Shown here: piece by piece, positions 45,117 to 55,148 of the stretch
Position numbering within the stretch: the first letter of the stretch is position 1
Layout: the number at the start of each line of letters is the position of its first letter
NCBI RefSeq assembly: GCF_027484365.1
Contig: NZ_JAIXTC010000008.1
Span: 28,465 to 92,464, forward strand
Origin: Brevundimonas sp.
Lineage (GTDB): Bacteria; Pseudomonadota; Alphaproteobacteria; Caulobacterales; Caulobacteraceae
Reading direction: 5' to 3'
DNA: 64,000 bases
Program-made: the position numbers and the translations under genes
Notes under the pieces: model-generated
The model's database searches: none
Seen by the model: only the letters and a program-made list of their open reading frames with translations
What the model was told of the DNA's origin: nothing

Positions 45117-46025
45117 GTGCCCGTAACTCCCGACAAGCCCCATAGTCCCCTGACCCTGCTGGAGATCGGCGCGATCGCCGCCATCGTGGTGATCTGGGGA
45201 GCAAACAATGCCGCGGCCAAGGTGGCGACCGAGGTCATGCCGCCGCTGCTGGTCGGGACCCTCCGCTTCGCCATCGCCGCCGTCTGTCTCATTCCCTTCG
45301 TGCGGCCGCCGTTTCCGAATTGGCGATCGTTGGCCATCATCGTGATCCTGGGTGGGCCGTTCCACTATGGCCTGTTGTATCTCGCCTTCTGGCTGGCTGA
45401 CGACGTCAGCCCGGTGTCGGTCGCGACCCAGTTGTGGATTCCCTTCACGGCCCTCTTCGCCTTCCTGGTGCTGGGCGAAAAGCTGACGCGGTTCACCTTG
45501 GGAGGGCTGGTCGTGGCCCTCGCGGGCGTGGCCTGGATGTCGCTGGACGCCCACGCCATTCAAGACTGGAAGGCGATCGTAATCGGCGTGGCGGCCAGCG
45601 CCTGCTGGGGCATGACGACCGTCATCGCGCGTCGCACCACCTCGATCCCGCCGCTGAAGATGCAGGGTCTCCTGGCTCTGTTCGCCCTGCCGACCCTGGC
45701 CTTCGGATCTGCCTTCACCGAGCATGGTCAGGTCGAGGCAATCCGGGATGCGACGCCGCTCGTCTGGATCTGTCTGCTCTGGGCCGGGATCGTGTCGTCG
45801 GTCTTCGCCACCTCGATGGTGTTCTGGCTGGTTCAGAAGCGCGAGGCGGGCAGGGTGACCCCCTATTTCCTCGCCACCCCGGTGGTCTCTATCGCCATCG
45901 GCTGGGGGCTCCTGGGCGACGTCCTGACGCCCCAGATCCTCACCGGTGCCGCCCTGACCATGGGCGGCGTGGCGGTCGTGGCCCTCGCGGAGCGAGGCCT
46001 GCGCGCGGGTGCCGCGGGGGCCTGA
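45117..46025 (+). CDS. EamA/DMT family transporter
   Basis: A 302-residue membrane protein with ten predicted TM helices and two EamA repeats (residues 10-145 and 155-290): IVVIWGANNAAAKVATEVMPPLLVGTLRFAIAAV is the first repeat, PYFLATPVVSIAIGWGLLGDVLTPQILTGAALTMGGVAVV the second. The family exports metabolites such as amino acids; the substrate is unknown. The start is GTG. Confidence 0.92.
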   Translation: MPVTPDKPHSPLTLLEIGAIAAIVVIWGANNAAAKVATEVMPPLLVGTLRFAIAAVCLIPFVRPPFPNWRSLAIIVILGGPFHYGLLYLAFWLADDVSPVSVATQLWIPFTALFAFLVLGEKLTRFTLGGLVVALAGVAWMSLDAHAIQDWKAIVIGVAASACWGMTTVIARRTTSIPPLKMQGLLALFALPTLAFGSAFTEHGQVEAIRDATPLVWICLLWAGIVSSVFATSMVFWLVQKREAGRVTPYFLATPVVSIAIGWGLLGDVLTPQILTGAALTMGGVAVVALAERGLRAGAAGA

Positions 46026-46063
46026 CGGCCGGGCCACGACTCGTGCCCGGCGACGCGCCGGCC

Positions 46064-46633
46064 TCAGCCGGCCGCCATCACGCCGCAGACCACCCGGTCG
46101 CCCGCTCCGCCGATCGGCTGGGAGGCATGATCGTCCGGGTTGGCGTGGATCACGATCGCCGAACCGTCTGCGTCCCACAGCCATTCACCCGGGCCTTCGC
46201 TGGCGATCCGCGCCCGGGTCGTGAACAGTTCGGCCGTGGCCGTGCCGTCGGAGGCGGCAAAGATGTTGGGCAGGTCGCCGTCGTCCGGACCGCCTGCGCT
46301 CAGCAGGCCGTGGGGCTTTGCCGGTATCCCGTGGTTCACATGGGCGCCCGCAGACGTGAACGGTGCGGCGCACTGGCCCACCGAATGGATGTGGACCCCG
46401 TGCCATCCCGGCGTCAGGCCGGAGACCTCGATCCGGATCAACAGGCCGGTCGCCCCCTGGGTCAGTACGGCCCGCCCGGTTCTTGCGCCTGAAGCGTTCA
46501 TCAGCGTCGCCTCGCCGAAATCGCCCGGGACGGCGCGGGCCATCACATGGTCGCCGTAGTCATTGGCGGTGACGCTGACGCAGGCCCCGAGGGGGGCGGC
46601 GAGTATCAGGGCGGCGAGGGCGGCGGTGCGCAT
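46064..46633 (-). CDS. sodC: Cu/Zn superoxide dismutase, lipoprotein form
   Basis: A 189-residue periplasmic enzyme dismutating superoxide. The signal ends in a lipobox (PLGAC). Metal ligands lie in WHGVHIHSVGQC, AHVNHGIPAKPHGLLSAGGPDDGDLPN and AIVIHANPDDH; the Cys in GQC and VVCGV form the structural disulfide. The start at 46633 fits the signal. It is divergent from gyrA. Confidence 0.94.
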   Translation of the reverse strand: MRTAALAALILAAPLGACVSVTANDYGDHVMARAVPGDFGEATLMNASGARTGRAVLTQGATGLLIRIEVSGLTPGWHGVHIHSVGQCAAPFTSAGAHVNHGIPAKPHGLLSAGGPDDGDLPNIFAASDGTATAELFTTRARIASEGPGEWLWDADGSAIVIHANPDDHASQPIGGAGDRVVCGVMAAG

Positions 46634-46766
46634 GGATTTGGTCCTTTCACGGATGGGCCGGGCGCCTCGGAAAAAGCCCGCGAAACTTTGCCTCCCGGAC
46701 CCACGAGTGCTAGAAATCACCATAGCGGATCACGTTCCGATTCCGGCCATCTAAAGCCCAAAATCC

Positions 46767-49526
46767 TTGACCGACGACAGCTACGAAAACGCCGCACCTC
46801 CCCCGGTCGGCGGCTCGGACATTTCCATGATTTCCATCGAGGACGAGCTGAAACGCTCCTACCTCGACTACGCCATGAGCGTGATCGTCAGCCGCGCGCT
46901 GCCGGACGCCCGTGACGGCCTGAAGCCGGTTCACCGTCGCATCCTGTATTCGATGCACGACCTGAACATGACGCCCGAGCGCAGCTATTCGAAATGCGCC
47001 CGCGTCGTCGGTGACGTGCTCGGCCGCTTCCACCCGCACGGCGACGCCTCGGTCTATATGGCCCTGGTCCGCATGGCCCAGCCCTTCTCGATGGGGCTGA
47101 TGCTGATCGACGGCCAGGGCAATTTCGGCTCGGTCGACGGCGATATGCCGGCCTCCATGCGATACACCGAGGCGCGCATGGCCCCGGCCGCCAGCGCCCT
47201 GCTGGCCGACATCGACAAGGACACCGTCGATTTTCAGCCGAACTACGACGAGAAGGAACTCGAGCCCGTCGTCCTGCCGGCGCGCCTGCCCAACCTTCTG
47301 GTCAACGGCGCAGGCGGCATCGCCGTCGGCATGGCCACCAACATCCCGCCGCATAACCTCGGCGAGATCGTCGACGCGGCCGTGGCCCTGCTGGACGACC
47401 CCGACATTTCCGACGACGCCATCCTCGACATCGTCCCGGGTCCCGACTTCCCGACGGGCGGCGAGATTCTGGGCCGCACCGCGCCCCGCAACGCCCTGCG
47501 CGACGGTCGCGGTTCGGTCGTCGTGCGCGGCGTCGCCTCGGTCGAGACCATCCGCAAGGACCGCGAAGCCATCGTGGTCACGGAGCTGCCGTTCCAGGTC
47601 AACAAACAGACCCTGATCGAGCGCATCGCCGAGATGGTGCGCGAGAAACGCCTCGAAGGCATCTCCGACGTCCGCGACGAATCGGACCGCCAGGGCATGC
47701 GGATCGTCATCGAGCTGAAGCGCGACGCGTCCGGAGACGTCATCCTGAACCAGCTGTGGCGCTACACCGCCATGCAGTCGTCGTTCGGCGTCAACATGCT
47801 GGCCCTGAACCACGGCCGCCCGGAACAGATGGGCCTGCGCAAGATGCTCGAGGTCTTCCTCGAGTTCCGCGAAGAGGTCGTGGTCCGCCGCGTCAAGTTC
47901 GAGCTGGCCAAGGCCCGCGACCGCGGCCACGTCCTGGTCGGTCTGGCCGTCGCCGTCGCCAATATCGACGAGGTCATCCACATCATCCGCTCCTCCGCCG
48001 ATCCGGCGGAGGCGCGCGAACGTCTGCAGGCCCGGGCCTGGCCCGTCGGCGACATGATCGCCCTGGTCGAGCTGATCGCCGATCCCCGCTCGGTGCTGAT
48101 CGACGGCGACAGCCTGAAGCTGACCGACGAACAGGCCCGCGCCATCCTGGGCCTGACGCTGAGCCGCCTGACCGGCCTCGGCCGCGACGACATCTTCGGC
48201 GAGGCGCGCGGCCTGGCCGACACCATCCAGGGCCACCTGACGATCCTGTCGGACCGCAAGAACATCATCGCCATCATCCGCGAGGATCTGCTGAAGGTGA
48301 GGGACGAGTTCGCCGTGCCGCGCCGCACGACGATCGGCGAAGGCGACTTCGAGCTGGAAGACGAGGACCTGATCCCGCGCGAGGACATGGTCGTCACCGT
48401 CACTCACGGCGGCTACGTCAAGCGCGTCGCCCTCAACGCCTACCGGACCCAGCATCGCGGCGGCAAGGGCAAGTCCGGCATGACGATGAAGGACGAGGAC
48501 GCCGTCGTCGGCGTCTTCTCCGCCTCGACCCACACCCCGGTCCTGTTCTTCGCCACCAACGGCAAGGCCTACAAGCTGAAGGTCTGGCGCCTGCCGCTGG
48601 GGGCCCCGACCTCGCGCGGCAAGGCCTTCGTCAACCTGCTGCCGATCGAGCCGGGCGATTCGATCATGAACGTCCTGCCCCTGCCCGAGGACGAGACGAC
48701 CTGGGGTGACTACGACATCATGTTCGCCACCCGCTCGGGCGACGTGCGCCGGAACAAGCTCAGCGACTTCGCCACCGTCAACCGGGCCGGCAAGATCGCG
48801 ATGAAGCTGGAAGACGGCGACCACATGGTCGGCGTGGCCCTGTGCACCGCCGAGGACGACGTCCTTCTGACCACCGCCGGTGGCCGGGCCATCCGCTTCA
48901 AGGCCGACGACGTCCGCGTCTTCAAGGGCCGGGATTCCACCGGCGTGCGCGGCGTCCGGCTGCAGGGCGACGACGCGGTGATCTCCATGGCCGTTCTGGG
49001 CCGTGTCGACGCCACGCCGGACGAACGTGCCGCCTATGTCAAACACGCCAACGCCATGCGCCGCGCCACCGACGGTGAGGATGACACGGCCGTGGTCGAG
49101 GCGGACGACGAGGCCGAAGGCTCGGGCGACGCCGCCCTCAGCGTCGAACGCATCGCCGAACTGGGCGCCGCCGAACAGTTCATCCTGACGGTCACAGAGA
49201 CCGGCTTCGGCAAGCGGTCCTCCGCCTACGAATATCGCCGCACGGGTCGGGGCGGGCAGGGGCTGACGGCCCACGGTCTCGGCGGTCGCGCCGGCACGCG
49301 CCTGGCTGCCGCCTTCCCGGTCGAGGACTCCGATGACCTGCTGCTGGTCACCTCCAGCGGCCAGATGATCCGCACCCGCGTGAGTCAGGTCCGCATCGTC
49401 GGCCGCTCCAGCCAGGGCGTCACCATCTTCAAGACCGGCGAGGGCGAGAAGGTCGTGTCGGTCGAACGTCTGGCGGACTCAGGCGGCGGGGACGAACCCG
49501 AGGTCGAGGGTGACGGCGAGGCCTGA
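46767..49526 (+). CDS. gyrA: DNA gyrase subunit A
   Basis: A 919-residue topoisomerase II subunit. The catalytic Tyr is Y133 (SMRYTEARM), and the quinolone-resistance region reads [17 protein letters not shown]: Ala94 and Met98 stand where E. coli has Ser83 and Asp87. The GyrA box is in [10 protein letters not shown] (about 570), within the beta-pinwheel C-terminal domain. An acidic insertion ([18 protein letters not shown]) lies around residue 775. The start is TTG at 46767; no upstream ATG is in frame. Confidence 0.97.
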   Translation: MTDDSYENAAPPPVGGSDISMISIEDELKRSYLDYAMSVIVSRALPDARDGLKPVHRRILYSMHDLNMTPERSYSKCARVVGDVLGRFHPHGDASVYMALVRMAQPFSMGLMLIDGQGNFGSVDGDMPASMRYTEARMAPAASALLADIDKDTVDFQPNYDEKELEPVVLPARLPNLLVNGAGGIAVGMATNIPPHNLGEIVDAAVALLDDPDISDDAILDIVPGPDFPTGGEILGRTAPRNALRDGRGSVVVRGVASVETIRKDREAIVVTELPFQVNKQTLIERIAEMVREKRLEGISDVRDESDRQGMRIVIELKRDASGDVILNQLWRYTAMQSSFGVNMLALNHGRPEQMGLRKMLEVFLEFREEVVVRRVKFELAKARDRGHVLVGLAVAVANIDEVIHIIRSSADPAEARERLQARAWPVGDMIALVELIADPRSVLIDGDSLKLTDEQARAILGLTLSRLTGLGRDDIFGEARGLADTIQGHLTILSDRKNIIAIIREDLLKVRDEFAVPRRTTIGEGDFELEDEDLIPREDMVVTVTHGGYVKRVALNAYRTQHRGGKGKSGMTMKDEDAVVGVFSASTHTPVLFFATNGKAYKLKVWRLPLGAPTSRGKAFVNLLPIEPGDSIMNVLPLPEDETTWGDYDIMFATRSGDVRRNKLSDFATVNRAGKIAMKLEDGDHMVGVALCTAEDDVLLTTAGGRAIRFKADDVRVFKGRDSTGVRGVRLQGDDAVISMAVLGRVDATPDERAAYVKHANAMRRATDGEDDTAVVEADDEAEGSGDAALSVERIAELGAAEQFILTVTETGFGKRSSAYEYRRTGRGGQGLTAHGLGGRAGTRLAAAFPVEDSDDLLLVTSSGQMIRTRVSQVRIVGRSSQGVTIFKTGEGEKVVSVERLADSGGGDEPEVEGDGEA

Positions 49527-49527
49527 T

Positions 49528-49548
49528 CCCTCTCCCGAAGGGAGAGGG
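49528..49548 (+). repeat. CTCTCCC-type hairpin overlapping the ribosome-binding site of the next gene
   Basis: CCCTCTCCC (49528-49536) pairs perfectly with GGGAGAGGG (49540-49548) around a GAA loop. It lies between gyrA and the GTG at 49553. The right arm is also the only Shine-Dalgarno for that start, so the structure can hide it. Confidence 0.7.
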
Positions 49549-49552
49549 AACC

Positions 49553-50347
49553 GTGACTGACTTTCTCATCGACGGCCTGCCGCCGACCGACGACGACCTG
49601 CGTTATCTGGCCCTGGTCAACTACGGCGCCTACACTTCTTTCCGGGTGGAGGACGGCGGCGTGCGAGGGCTCGACCTGCATCTGGCCCGGATCGACGCGT
49701 CGGCGATCGAGCTGTTCGGCGAACCGGTCGGCGAAGACCGTCTGCGGGGCCTGATCCGCACCGCCGTCGCCGACCGGCCCGACGCCTGGATCCGCCTCAG
49801 CCTGTTCGCGCCGGAAATCGTTCCCCGCAGCCCCTCGGCCGAGGTTCGGCCCAAGGTGATGACCTCGGTTTCGCCCGCACCGTCTCCACTTGCGACCTCT
49901 GTTCGCGCCCAGGTCCGGGCCTATGTCCGCACAGAGGCCCAACTCAAACACACGGCCATCTTCCCTCTGATCCGGGCCCGCCGTCTGGCGCGACAGGCCG
50001 GCTTCGACGACGCCCTCTTCGCCGACGCCGAGGATCTCATCTCCGAAGGGGCGACCTGGAACATCGGCTTCCTCGCCGGTGACACCGTCACCTGGCCCGA
50101 AGCCCCCATGCTGCACGGCGTGGCCAAGGCGCTGATTTCCAGCCGCCTCGCCGAGGTCGGCATGACCCAGCGCACCGCCGCCGTACACGTCTCCGATCTC
50201 GACGCCTTCGACGGCGCCTTCCTGTGCAACAGCGCCACCCCGGCCTGTCCGATCACGGCCATCGGCGACAAGGTGTTCGGCGCCGCGCCGGAGCGGATCG
50301 AACGGCTCGCCCGCGCCTGGTCGTCGAACCCGCCTCAGGCGATCTAG
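49553..50347 (+). CDS. Aminotransferase class IV family protein
   Basis: A 264-residue fold-type IV PLP protein (branched-chain aminotransferase/ADC lyase type). LKHTAIFPLIRARRLARQAGFDDALFAD holds the PLP Lys and LISEGATWNIGFL the conserved Glu. It is shorter than IlvE and divergent, so the substrate is unclear. The start is GTG preceded by the hairpin noted at 49528. Confidence 0.86.
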   Translation: MTDFLIDGLPPTDDDLRYLALVNYGAYTSFRVEDGGVRGLDLHLARIDASAIELFGEPVGEDRLRGLIRTAVADRPDAWIRLSLFAPEIVPRSPSAEVRPKVMTSVSPAPSPLATSVRAQVRAYVRTEAQLKHTAIFPLIRARRLARQAGFDDALFADAEDLISEGATWNIGFLAGDTVTWPEAPMLHGVAKALISSRLAEVGMTQRTAAVHVSDLDAFDGAFLCNSATPACPITAIGDKVFGAAPERIERLARAWSSNPPQAI

Positions 50348-50397
50348 GCCAGGCCCGCGACGCCTGCTAATCAGGCCTCGCGGCGGGGAGAAAACGC

Positions 50398-50880
50398 ATG
50401 CGGATCGGGCTCTACCCGGGGACTTTCGACCCCGTCACCAACGGCCATATGGATATCATCGGCCGGGCTGTGAAGCTGGTCGACAAGCTGGTCATCGGCG
50501 TCGCCCAGAATGACGACAAGGGTCCGCTATTCTCGACCGCCGAGCGCGTCGAGATGGTGAAGACCGAGGTCGCGCGGATCAATGCGGACATCGAGGTCCA
50601 GCCCTTCTCCACACTGCTGATGCATTTCGCCGAGAAGCTCGACGCCAACGTCATCGTGCGCGGTCTGCGCGCCGTCGCGGACTTCGAGTACGAGTTCCAG
50701 ATGACGGCCATGAACCAGCGCCTCAATGACGACATCGAGACCGTGTTCCTGATGGCCGATCCGCGCCACCAGGCCATCGCCTCGCGACTGGTCAAGGAAA
50801 TCGCCCGGCTGGACGGAAACATCGACAGCTTCGTCAGCCCCGCCGTCGCCGCCGCCGTGCGCGACCGCGTCAAACGCTAG
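50398..50880 (+). CDS. coaD: Phosphopantetheine adenylyltransferase
   Basis: A 160-residue enzyme of coenzyme A synthesis transferring AMP to 4'-phosphopantetheine. The nucleotidyltransferase motif is YPGTFDPVTNGHMDII (T/HxGH-type), and VIVRGLRAVADFEYEFQM and SRLVKEIARLDG are further signatures. Followed after 14 bases by two cyclophilin genes. Confidence 0.97.
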   Translation: MRIGLYPGTFDPVTNGHMDIIGRAVKLVDKLVIGVAQNDDKGPLFSTAERVEMVKTEVARINADIEVQPFSTLLMHFAEKLDANVIVRGLRAVADFEYEFQMTAMNQRLNDDIETVFLMADPRHQAIASRLVKEIARLDGNIDSFVSPAVAAAVRDRVKR

Positions 50881-50894
50881 AACCGGACTTTCAG

Positions 50895-51761
50895 TTGAAG
50901 ATCACGCCTTACGTCCTCGCCGCCGTCCTGTCGGCCTTCGCGCCCTCCGTCGTCCCGGCCCAGACGGCTCCGGTCCCGGCCGCGAGCGACTGGCGCACCA
51001 TCGCGCCGGAGAATCTGCTGGTCATCGACACGTCGAAGGGCCGGATCCTGGTCGAGCTTGAGCCGCGGGCGACGCCGCGTCATGTCGAGCGCATCCGCAC
51101 CCTGGCCGATCAGGGCTTCTATGACGGACTGAAGTTCCACCGGGTCATCACCGGCTTCATGGCCCAGACCGGCGATCCGCTCGGCACGGGGCAGGGCGGC
51201 TCGGAACTGCCCGACATCGCCGCCGAATTCACCTTCCGCCGCGGCCGCGACGCCCAGTTCGCTGCGGTCGAGGGCGGCGCTCCGGCAGGCATCGTCGGCC
51301 TGGTCGGCTCCCTGCCGGTGGTGACCCAGCCGGACGCACAGATGATGGTGACCGCGGACTTCAAGACCGACGCCAGCGGCCTGTTCTGCACCGGCGTGGC
51401 CGGCATGGCGCGCTCCGGCTCGCCCGATAGCGCCAACAGCCAGTTCTATCTGATGATGGCGACCAATCCGGTGCTGAACGGGACCTACACCGCCTTCGGC
51501 CGCATCGTGTCGGGGCTGGAGGTCGTCAGCCTGCTCAAGCCCGGCCCGGCGAGCGCCGACGGCGCCGTCACCGATAATCCGGATACGATGACCCACGTCC
51601 GCACCGCCGCCGCCCTGCCGGAAGGCGAGCGTCCGACAGTGCGGGTGCTCGATGCCCGCTCGGCCGCGTTCCGTGCCCATGTCGAAGAGGTTCGCGCGGC
51701 GCGGGGTACCCAGTTCACGGTTTGCGACGTGCAGCCGGTGGCGGAAGTTTCAGGGGGATGA
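50895..51761 (+). CDS. Periplasmic peptidyl-prolyl cis-trans isomerase (cyclophilin type), copy 1
   Basis: A 288-residue protein with a signal peptide (ending VVPAQ) and a cyclophilin domain: KGRILVELEPRATPRHVERI, FYDGLKFHRVITGFMAQTGDPLG (active-site Arg and Phe), and GVAGMARSGSPDSANSQFYLM. The long insert between the catalytic strands and the C-terminal tail with RVLDARSAAFRAHVEEVR are unusual relative to PpiA. The start is TTG. Coupled to copy 2 by ATGA. Confidence 0.92.
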   Translation: MKITPYVLAAVLSAFAPSVVPAQTAPVPAASDWRTIAPENLLVIDTSKGRILVELEPRATPRHVERIRTLADQGFYDGLKFHRVITGFMAQTGDPLGTGQGGSELPDIAAEFTFRRGRDAQFAAVEGGAPAGIVGLVGSLPVVTQPDAQMMVTADFKTDASGLFCTGVAGMARSGSPDSANSQFYLMMATNPVLNGTYTAFGRIVSGLEVVSLLKPGPASADGAVTDNPDTMTHVRTAAALPEGERPTVRVLDARSAAFRAHVEEVRAARGTQFTVCDVQPVAEVSGG

Positions 51762-52657
51762 CGATGCGGTTGACGGCTCTGGCGATCGGTCTGGTTCTGG
51801 CGGGCGCATCCCCGACCCTGGCGCAGGAGACGGCCGCGACCGCTCCCGCTGCGGCGGCCGCTGCGCCGCTTGCGGACTGGCGCACCGTCCCGGCCGACAA
51901 CCTGATGATCATCGACACCAACCGGGGCCGGATCCTGGTGGAACTGGCGCCGGAGGCCGCGCCCCTGCACGTGGAGCGGATGCGGCTTCTGGCCCGCCGG
52001 GCCTTCTTTGACGGCATCGTCTTCCATCGCGTCATCGACGGCTTCATGGCCCAGACCGGCGATCCTCTCGGCAACGGCGAGGGCCAGAGCCCCTATCCCG
52101 ATATCAAGGCCGAGTTCACCTTCCGCCGGGGACCAGAGACCCCCTTCAGCCCCGTCGCCTCGCCGGCCGGCGCCATGCTGGGCTTCCTGAACAGCCTGCC
52201 GATCCAGACCCAGCCGACATCGCTGATGGCCACCACCGGCGACGGCAAGGTCCACGGCTGGGGCGCCTACTGCCCCGGCGTCGCCGGCATGGCCCGGGAC
52301 GATGCGCCTGACAGCGCCAACAGCCAGTTCTTCCTGATGCGCCAACCCTATCCGGCGCTGGACAAGCGCTACACCGTCTGGGGCAACGTCGTGTCCGGCC
52401 TCGACGTCGTGCGGGCCATCAAGGTCGGCGACGGCGAGAATGGCGCCGTCACCGCCGAGCCCGATCGCATGAACCGGGTCCGCATCGCGTCAGACCTGCC
52501 CGAGGCCGAGCGGCCGGTGGTTCAGGTTCTGGACACGTCCTCGGCGACGTTCCGCGCCCTCGCCGACGGCGTGCGCACCGCCCGCGGAGCGGACTTCTCC
52601 ATCTGCGACATCGTCCTTCCGGTTCAGGTCTCCGGCGCGGCGGCCCCGCTGGTCTGA
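51758..52657 (+). CDS. Periplasmic peptidyl-prolyl cis-trans isomerase (cyclophilin type), copy 2
   Basis: A 299-residue paralogue with a signal peptide (ending PTLAQ) and the same layout: RGRILVELAPEAAPLHVERM, FHRVIDGFMAQTGDPLG, GVAGMARDDAPDSANSQFFLM and a matching C-terminal tail. It overlaps copy 1 by four bases; the pair is a tandem duplication. The 3' end overlaps the convergent ppx/gppA gene by 34 bases. Confidence 0.92.
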   Translation: MTMRLTALAIGLVLAGASPTLAQETAATAPAAAAAAPLADWRTVPADNLMIIDTNRGRILVELAPEAAPLHVERMRLLARRAFFDGIVFHRVIDGFMAQTGDPLGNGEGQSPYPDIKAEFTFRRGPETPFSPVASPAGAMLGFLNSLPIQTQPTSLMATTGDGKVHGWGAYCPGVAGMARDDAPDSANSQFFLMRQPYPALDKRYTVWGNVVSGLDVVRAIKVGDGENGAVTAEPDRMNRVRIASDLPEAERPVVQVLDTSSATFRALADGVRTARGADFSICDIVLPVQVSGAAAPLV

Positions 52658-53757
52658 CCCCCGCGTCCCCGGCCGCGACGTCGCCGCTGGGGCTTCCGGG
52701 CTTCGCGCATCTGCTGCAGCAACAGGCCTTCGCGCAGCCCCCTGTCGGCGACCCGCACCCGCTCGCTGGGCCAGGCCCGCTGCACCGCGTCCAGGATCGC
52801 CGCCCCCGCCAGAACCAGGTCGGCGCGGTCCGGTCCGATACAGGCTTCCGCCGCCCGGCCCTTCGGACCCAGGATCTTCAGCCTCTCGGCCGCCGCGTCG
52901 CATTCGGTGCGTGTCATCCACAGGCCGTCGACCCGGTCCCTTTGATAGCGCCGCAGGTTCAGGTGTACGCCCGCCAGACTGGTGATCGCCCCCGAGGTCC
53001 CGACCAGATGGCCCCGGCCCGTGGCGAACAGCCGCCGGAATTCCGGGTCGTCGAACGTGCCGACCGCCAGGGCCGCGCCCATATCGCCGACCATGGCCTC
53101 GTACCAGGCGTCGGTCGACGCCTCCGGCTCCGGATGCCGTTCGGCCAGGGTCACGACGCCCAGCGGTGCCGACATCCAGGCCACGGTCTTCATCTCCGCA
53201 CCCGATTTTCTCAGCCAGGACAGTTCGGTCGACCCGCCGCCGACGTCGATGACCAGGACGGCCTCGGCCCCCGGATCGAACAGGTTGAGGCATCCCTCCA
53301 CCGACAGCCGGGCCTCCTCTGCCGGATCGATGATTCGCAGTTTCAGCCCGGTCCCGCGCCGGACGCGATCGATGAATTCCTCGCCGTTCTCGGCCTGACG
53401 GCAGGCCTGGGTGGCGACGGCGCTCAAACGGGCCGAGTCCACCCCGCGCCGCACGACCCGTTCGGCGCAGAGGGCCAGGGCGTCATAGGCCCGGTCCATG
53501 GCGGCGGCGTCGAGACGCCCGGTCCGCGACAGGCCTTCGCCCAGTCTGACGATGCGGCTGAAGCTGTCGACCACACGGAAGCCGGTTCGCGCCGGACGCG
53601 CGATCAGCAGGCGACAATTGTTGGTCCCCAGATCAAGGGCGCCGAACACTGGACCGTCGCGACCCGACGATTCCCGCATGGACGCCCGTTGGACCCGGGA
53701 CCGCTCGTCGCGCCGCCGTGGCGCGCCGTCGGGTTCCGGCATGGGCCGAACTTTCAT
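52624..53757 (-). CDS. Ppx/GppA family phosphatase
   Basis: A 377-residue ASKHA-fold enzyme (exopolyphosphatase/pppGpp phosphatase). The first phosphate loop is ALDLGTNNCRLLI and the second VIDVGGGSTELSW; GTSGAITSLAGVHLNLRRY is the adenosine-type motif. It lacks the C-terminal HD-like domain of full Ppx, and has an Arg-rich tail. The N-terminal 35 residues are also basic, so a later start is possible. Confidence 0.9.
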   Translation of the reverse strand: MKVRPMPEPDGAPRRRDERSRVQRASMRESSGRDGPVFGALDLGTNNCRLLIARPARTGFRVVDSFSRIVRLGEGLSRTGRLDAAAMDRAYDALALCAERVVRRGVDSARLSAVATQACRQAENGEEFIDRVRRGTGLKLRIIDPAEEARLSVEGCLNLFDPGAEAVLVIDVGGGSTELSWLRKSGAEMKTVAWMSAPLGVVTLAERHPEPEASTDAWYEAMVGDMGAALAVGTFDDPEFRRLFATGRGHLVGTSGAITSLAGVHLNLRRYQRDRVDGLWMTRTECDAAAERLKILGPKGRAAEACIGPDRADLVLAGAAILDAVQRAWPSERVRVADRGLREGLLLQQMREARKPQRRRRGRGRGGQTSGAAAPET

Positions 53758-53890
53758 GTGGGCGCAACCGAGACGGGCGCCCGTCCGGAACAGCCTAGCG
53801 TCCCAAAACCTTCCGCGCCAAGCCTATCTGACGCGAAGATGAACGGGACTGCAGGCATCCGGCTCAGGTGCGGGGTCGTATCCCTTCATC

Positions 53891-54205
53891 ATGACCCAGT
53901 CCCGGACAGCGAAATTCGGCCTCGGACAGATCGTGCGTCACCGTGAGGAGTCCTTCCGCGGCCTCGTTGTCGATGTCGACGCCGCCTATGCGGGACCGGC
54001 CGGCGAGCCCGGTCCGGACGACCGCGACCAGCCCTTCTATCGGGTTCTGGCTATGGGCGAGGGCGCAGGCTTCCTGATCTATGCCGCCGAGAACGTGCTG
54101 GAACACGAGCCCGACGTCGCACCCCTGTCGGCGGCCGATCAGGCCCACTGGTTCTCCATGGACCACAATGGCCACATCGCCCCCAGGGCGCAGCCGATTC
54201 ACTGA
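53891..54205 (+). CDS. hspQ: Heat shock protein HspQ (hemimethylated-DNA-binding YccV domain)
   Basis: A 104-residue protein. AKFGLGQIVRHREESFRGLVVDVDAAYAG and DQPFYRVLA.GEGAGFLIYAAENVLEHEP are the YccV signature. HspQ modulates Lon-dependent proteolysis in enterobacteria. It is followed at 54273 by phhA on the same strand. Confidence 0.93.
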   Translation: MTQSRTAKFGLGQIVRHREESFRGLVVDVDAAYAGPAGEPGPDDRDQPFYRVLAMGEGAGFLIYAAENVLEHEPDVAPLSAADQAHWFSMDHNGHIAPRAQPIH

Positions 54206-54272
54206 TCGGGCCTGATCCGGCCGTTGGCTCTTCGCCGCCGCGGCTCTAGACTGCCGGTTCAAGGAGCGCGTG

Positions 54273-55148
54273 ATGGCTGATTTCGAACATGTCTTTCAAA
54301 CCCCGCCCGAAGGCGCGGCGGCGGACTGGACGATCTCCCAGAACTGGCGCGCCTATACCCAGGTCGAGCACGACACCTGGGACACCCTCTATGCCCGCCA
54401 GATGGAGATTCTGCCGGGCCGCGCCGCCGACGCCTTCCTGAAGGGTTTGAAGGCGCTCGACCTGAACACCGGCGGCATCCCCGACTTCGCCCTGATGAAC
54501 CCGAAGCTGAAGGCCCTGACCGGCTGGACCGTGGTCTGCGTGCCGGGTCTGGTACCCGACGAGGTCTTCTTCGACCACCTGGCCAACCGCCGCTTCCCGT
54601 CGGGCCAGTTCATCCGCAAGCCCGACCAGCTGGACTATCTGCAGGAGCCGGACATCTTCCACGACGTCTTCGGCCACGTCCCCATGCTGACCGACCCGAA
54701 CTTCGCCGACTACATGCAGGCCTACGGCAAGGGCGGTCAGAGAGCTCAGGGCCTGGGCATGCTCAAGAACCTCGCCCGCCTCTACTGGTACACGGTCGAG
54801 TTCGGCCTGATGGATGAGGGCGACGGCCTGCGCATCTACGGCGCCGGCATCGTGTCTTCGGCATCAGAGAGCGTCTTCGCCCTGGACGACCCGTCGCCGA
54901 ACCGCATCGCCTTCGACCTCGAGCGGATCATGCGGACCGACTACCGCATCGACGACTTCCAGCAGGTCTATTTCGTCATCCCCTCGATCGAGGCCCTGAA
55001 CGACGCGACGCTCGAGGACTTCGCCCCGATCTACGAGCGTCTGAAGGGCGCCTCCGAGATCGGCATTGAGGCCATCCAGCCGTACGACAGGGTCCTGACC
55101 CACGGCACCCAGGCCTATGCCCACAAGGGCGGAAGGTTCGCGGCATGA
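54273..55148 (+). CDS. phhA: Phenylalanine 4-monooxygenase
   Basis: A 291-residue pterin-dependent iron enzyme converting Phe to Tyr. The iron ligands lie in PDIFHDVFGHVPMLTDPNFADYM (two His) and YWYTVEFGLM (Glu). ATG 54273 is preferred because AAGGAG lies 6 bases upstream; the GTG at 54270 is too close. Length is typical of the short bacterial form. Confidence 0.96.
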   Translation: MADFEHVFQTPPEGAAADWTISQNWRAYTQVEHDTWDTLYARQMEILPGRAADAFLKGLKALDLNTGGIPDFALMNPKLKALTGWTVVCVPGLVPDEVFFDHLANRRFPSGQFIRKPDQLDYLQEPDIFHDVFGHVPMLTDPNFADYMQAYGKGGQRAQGLGMLKNLARLYWYTVEFGLMDEGDGLRIYGAGIVSSASESVFALDDPSPNRIAFDLERIMRTDYRIDDFQQVYFVIPSIEALNDATLEDFAPIYERLKGASEIGIEAIQPYDRVLTHGTQAYAHKGGRFAA

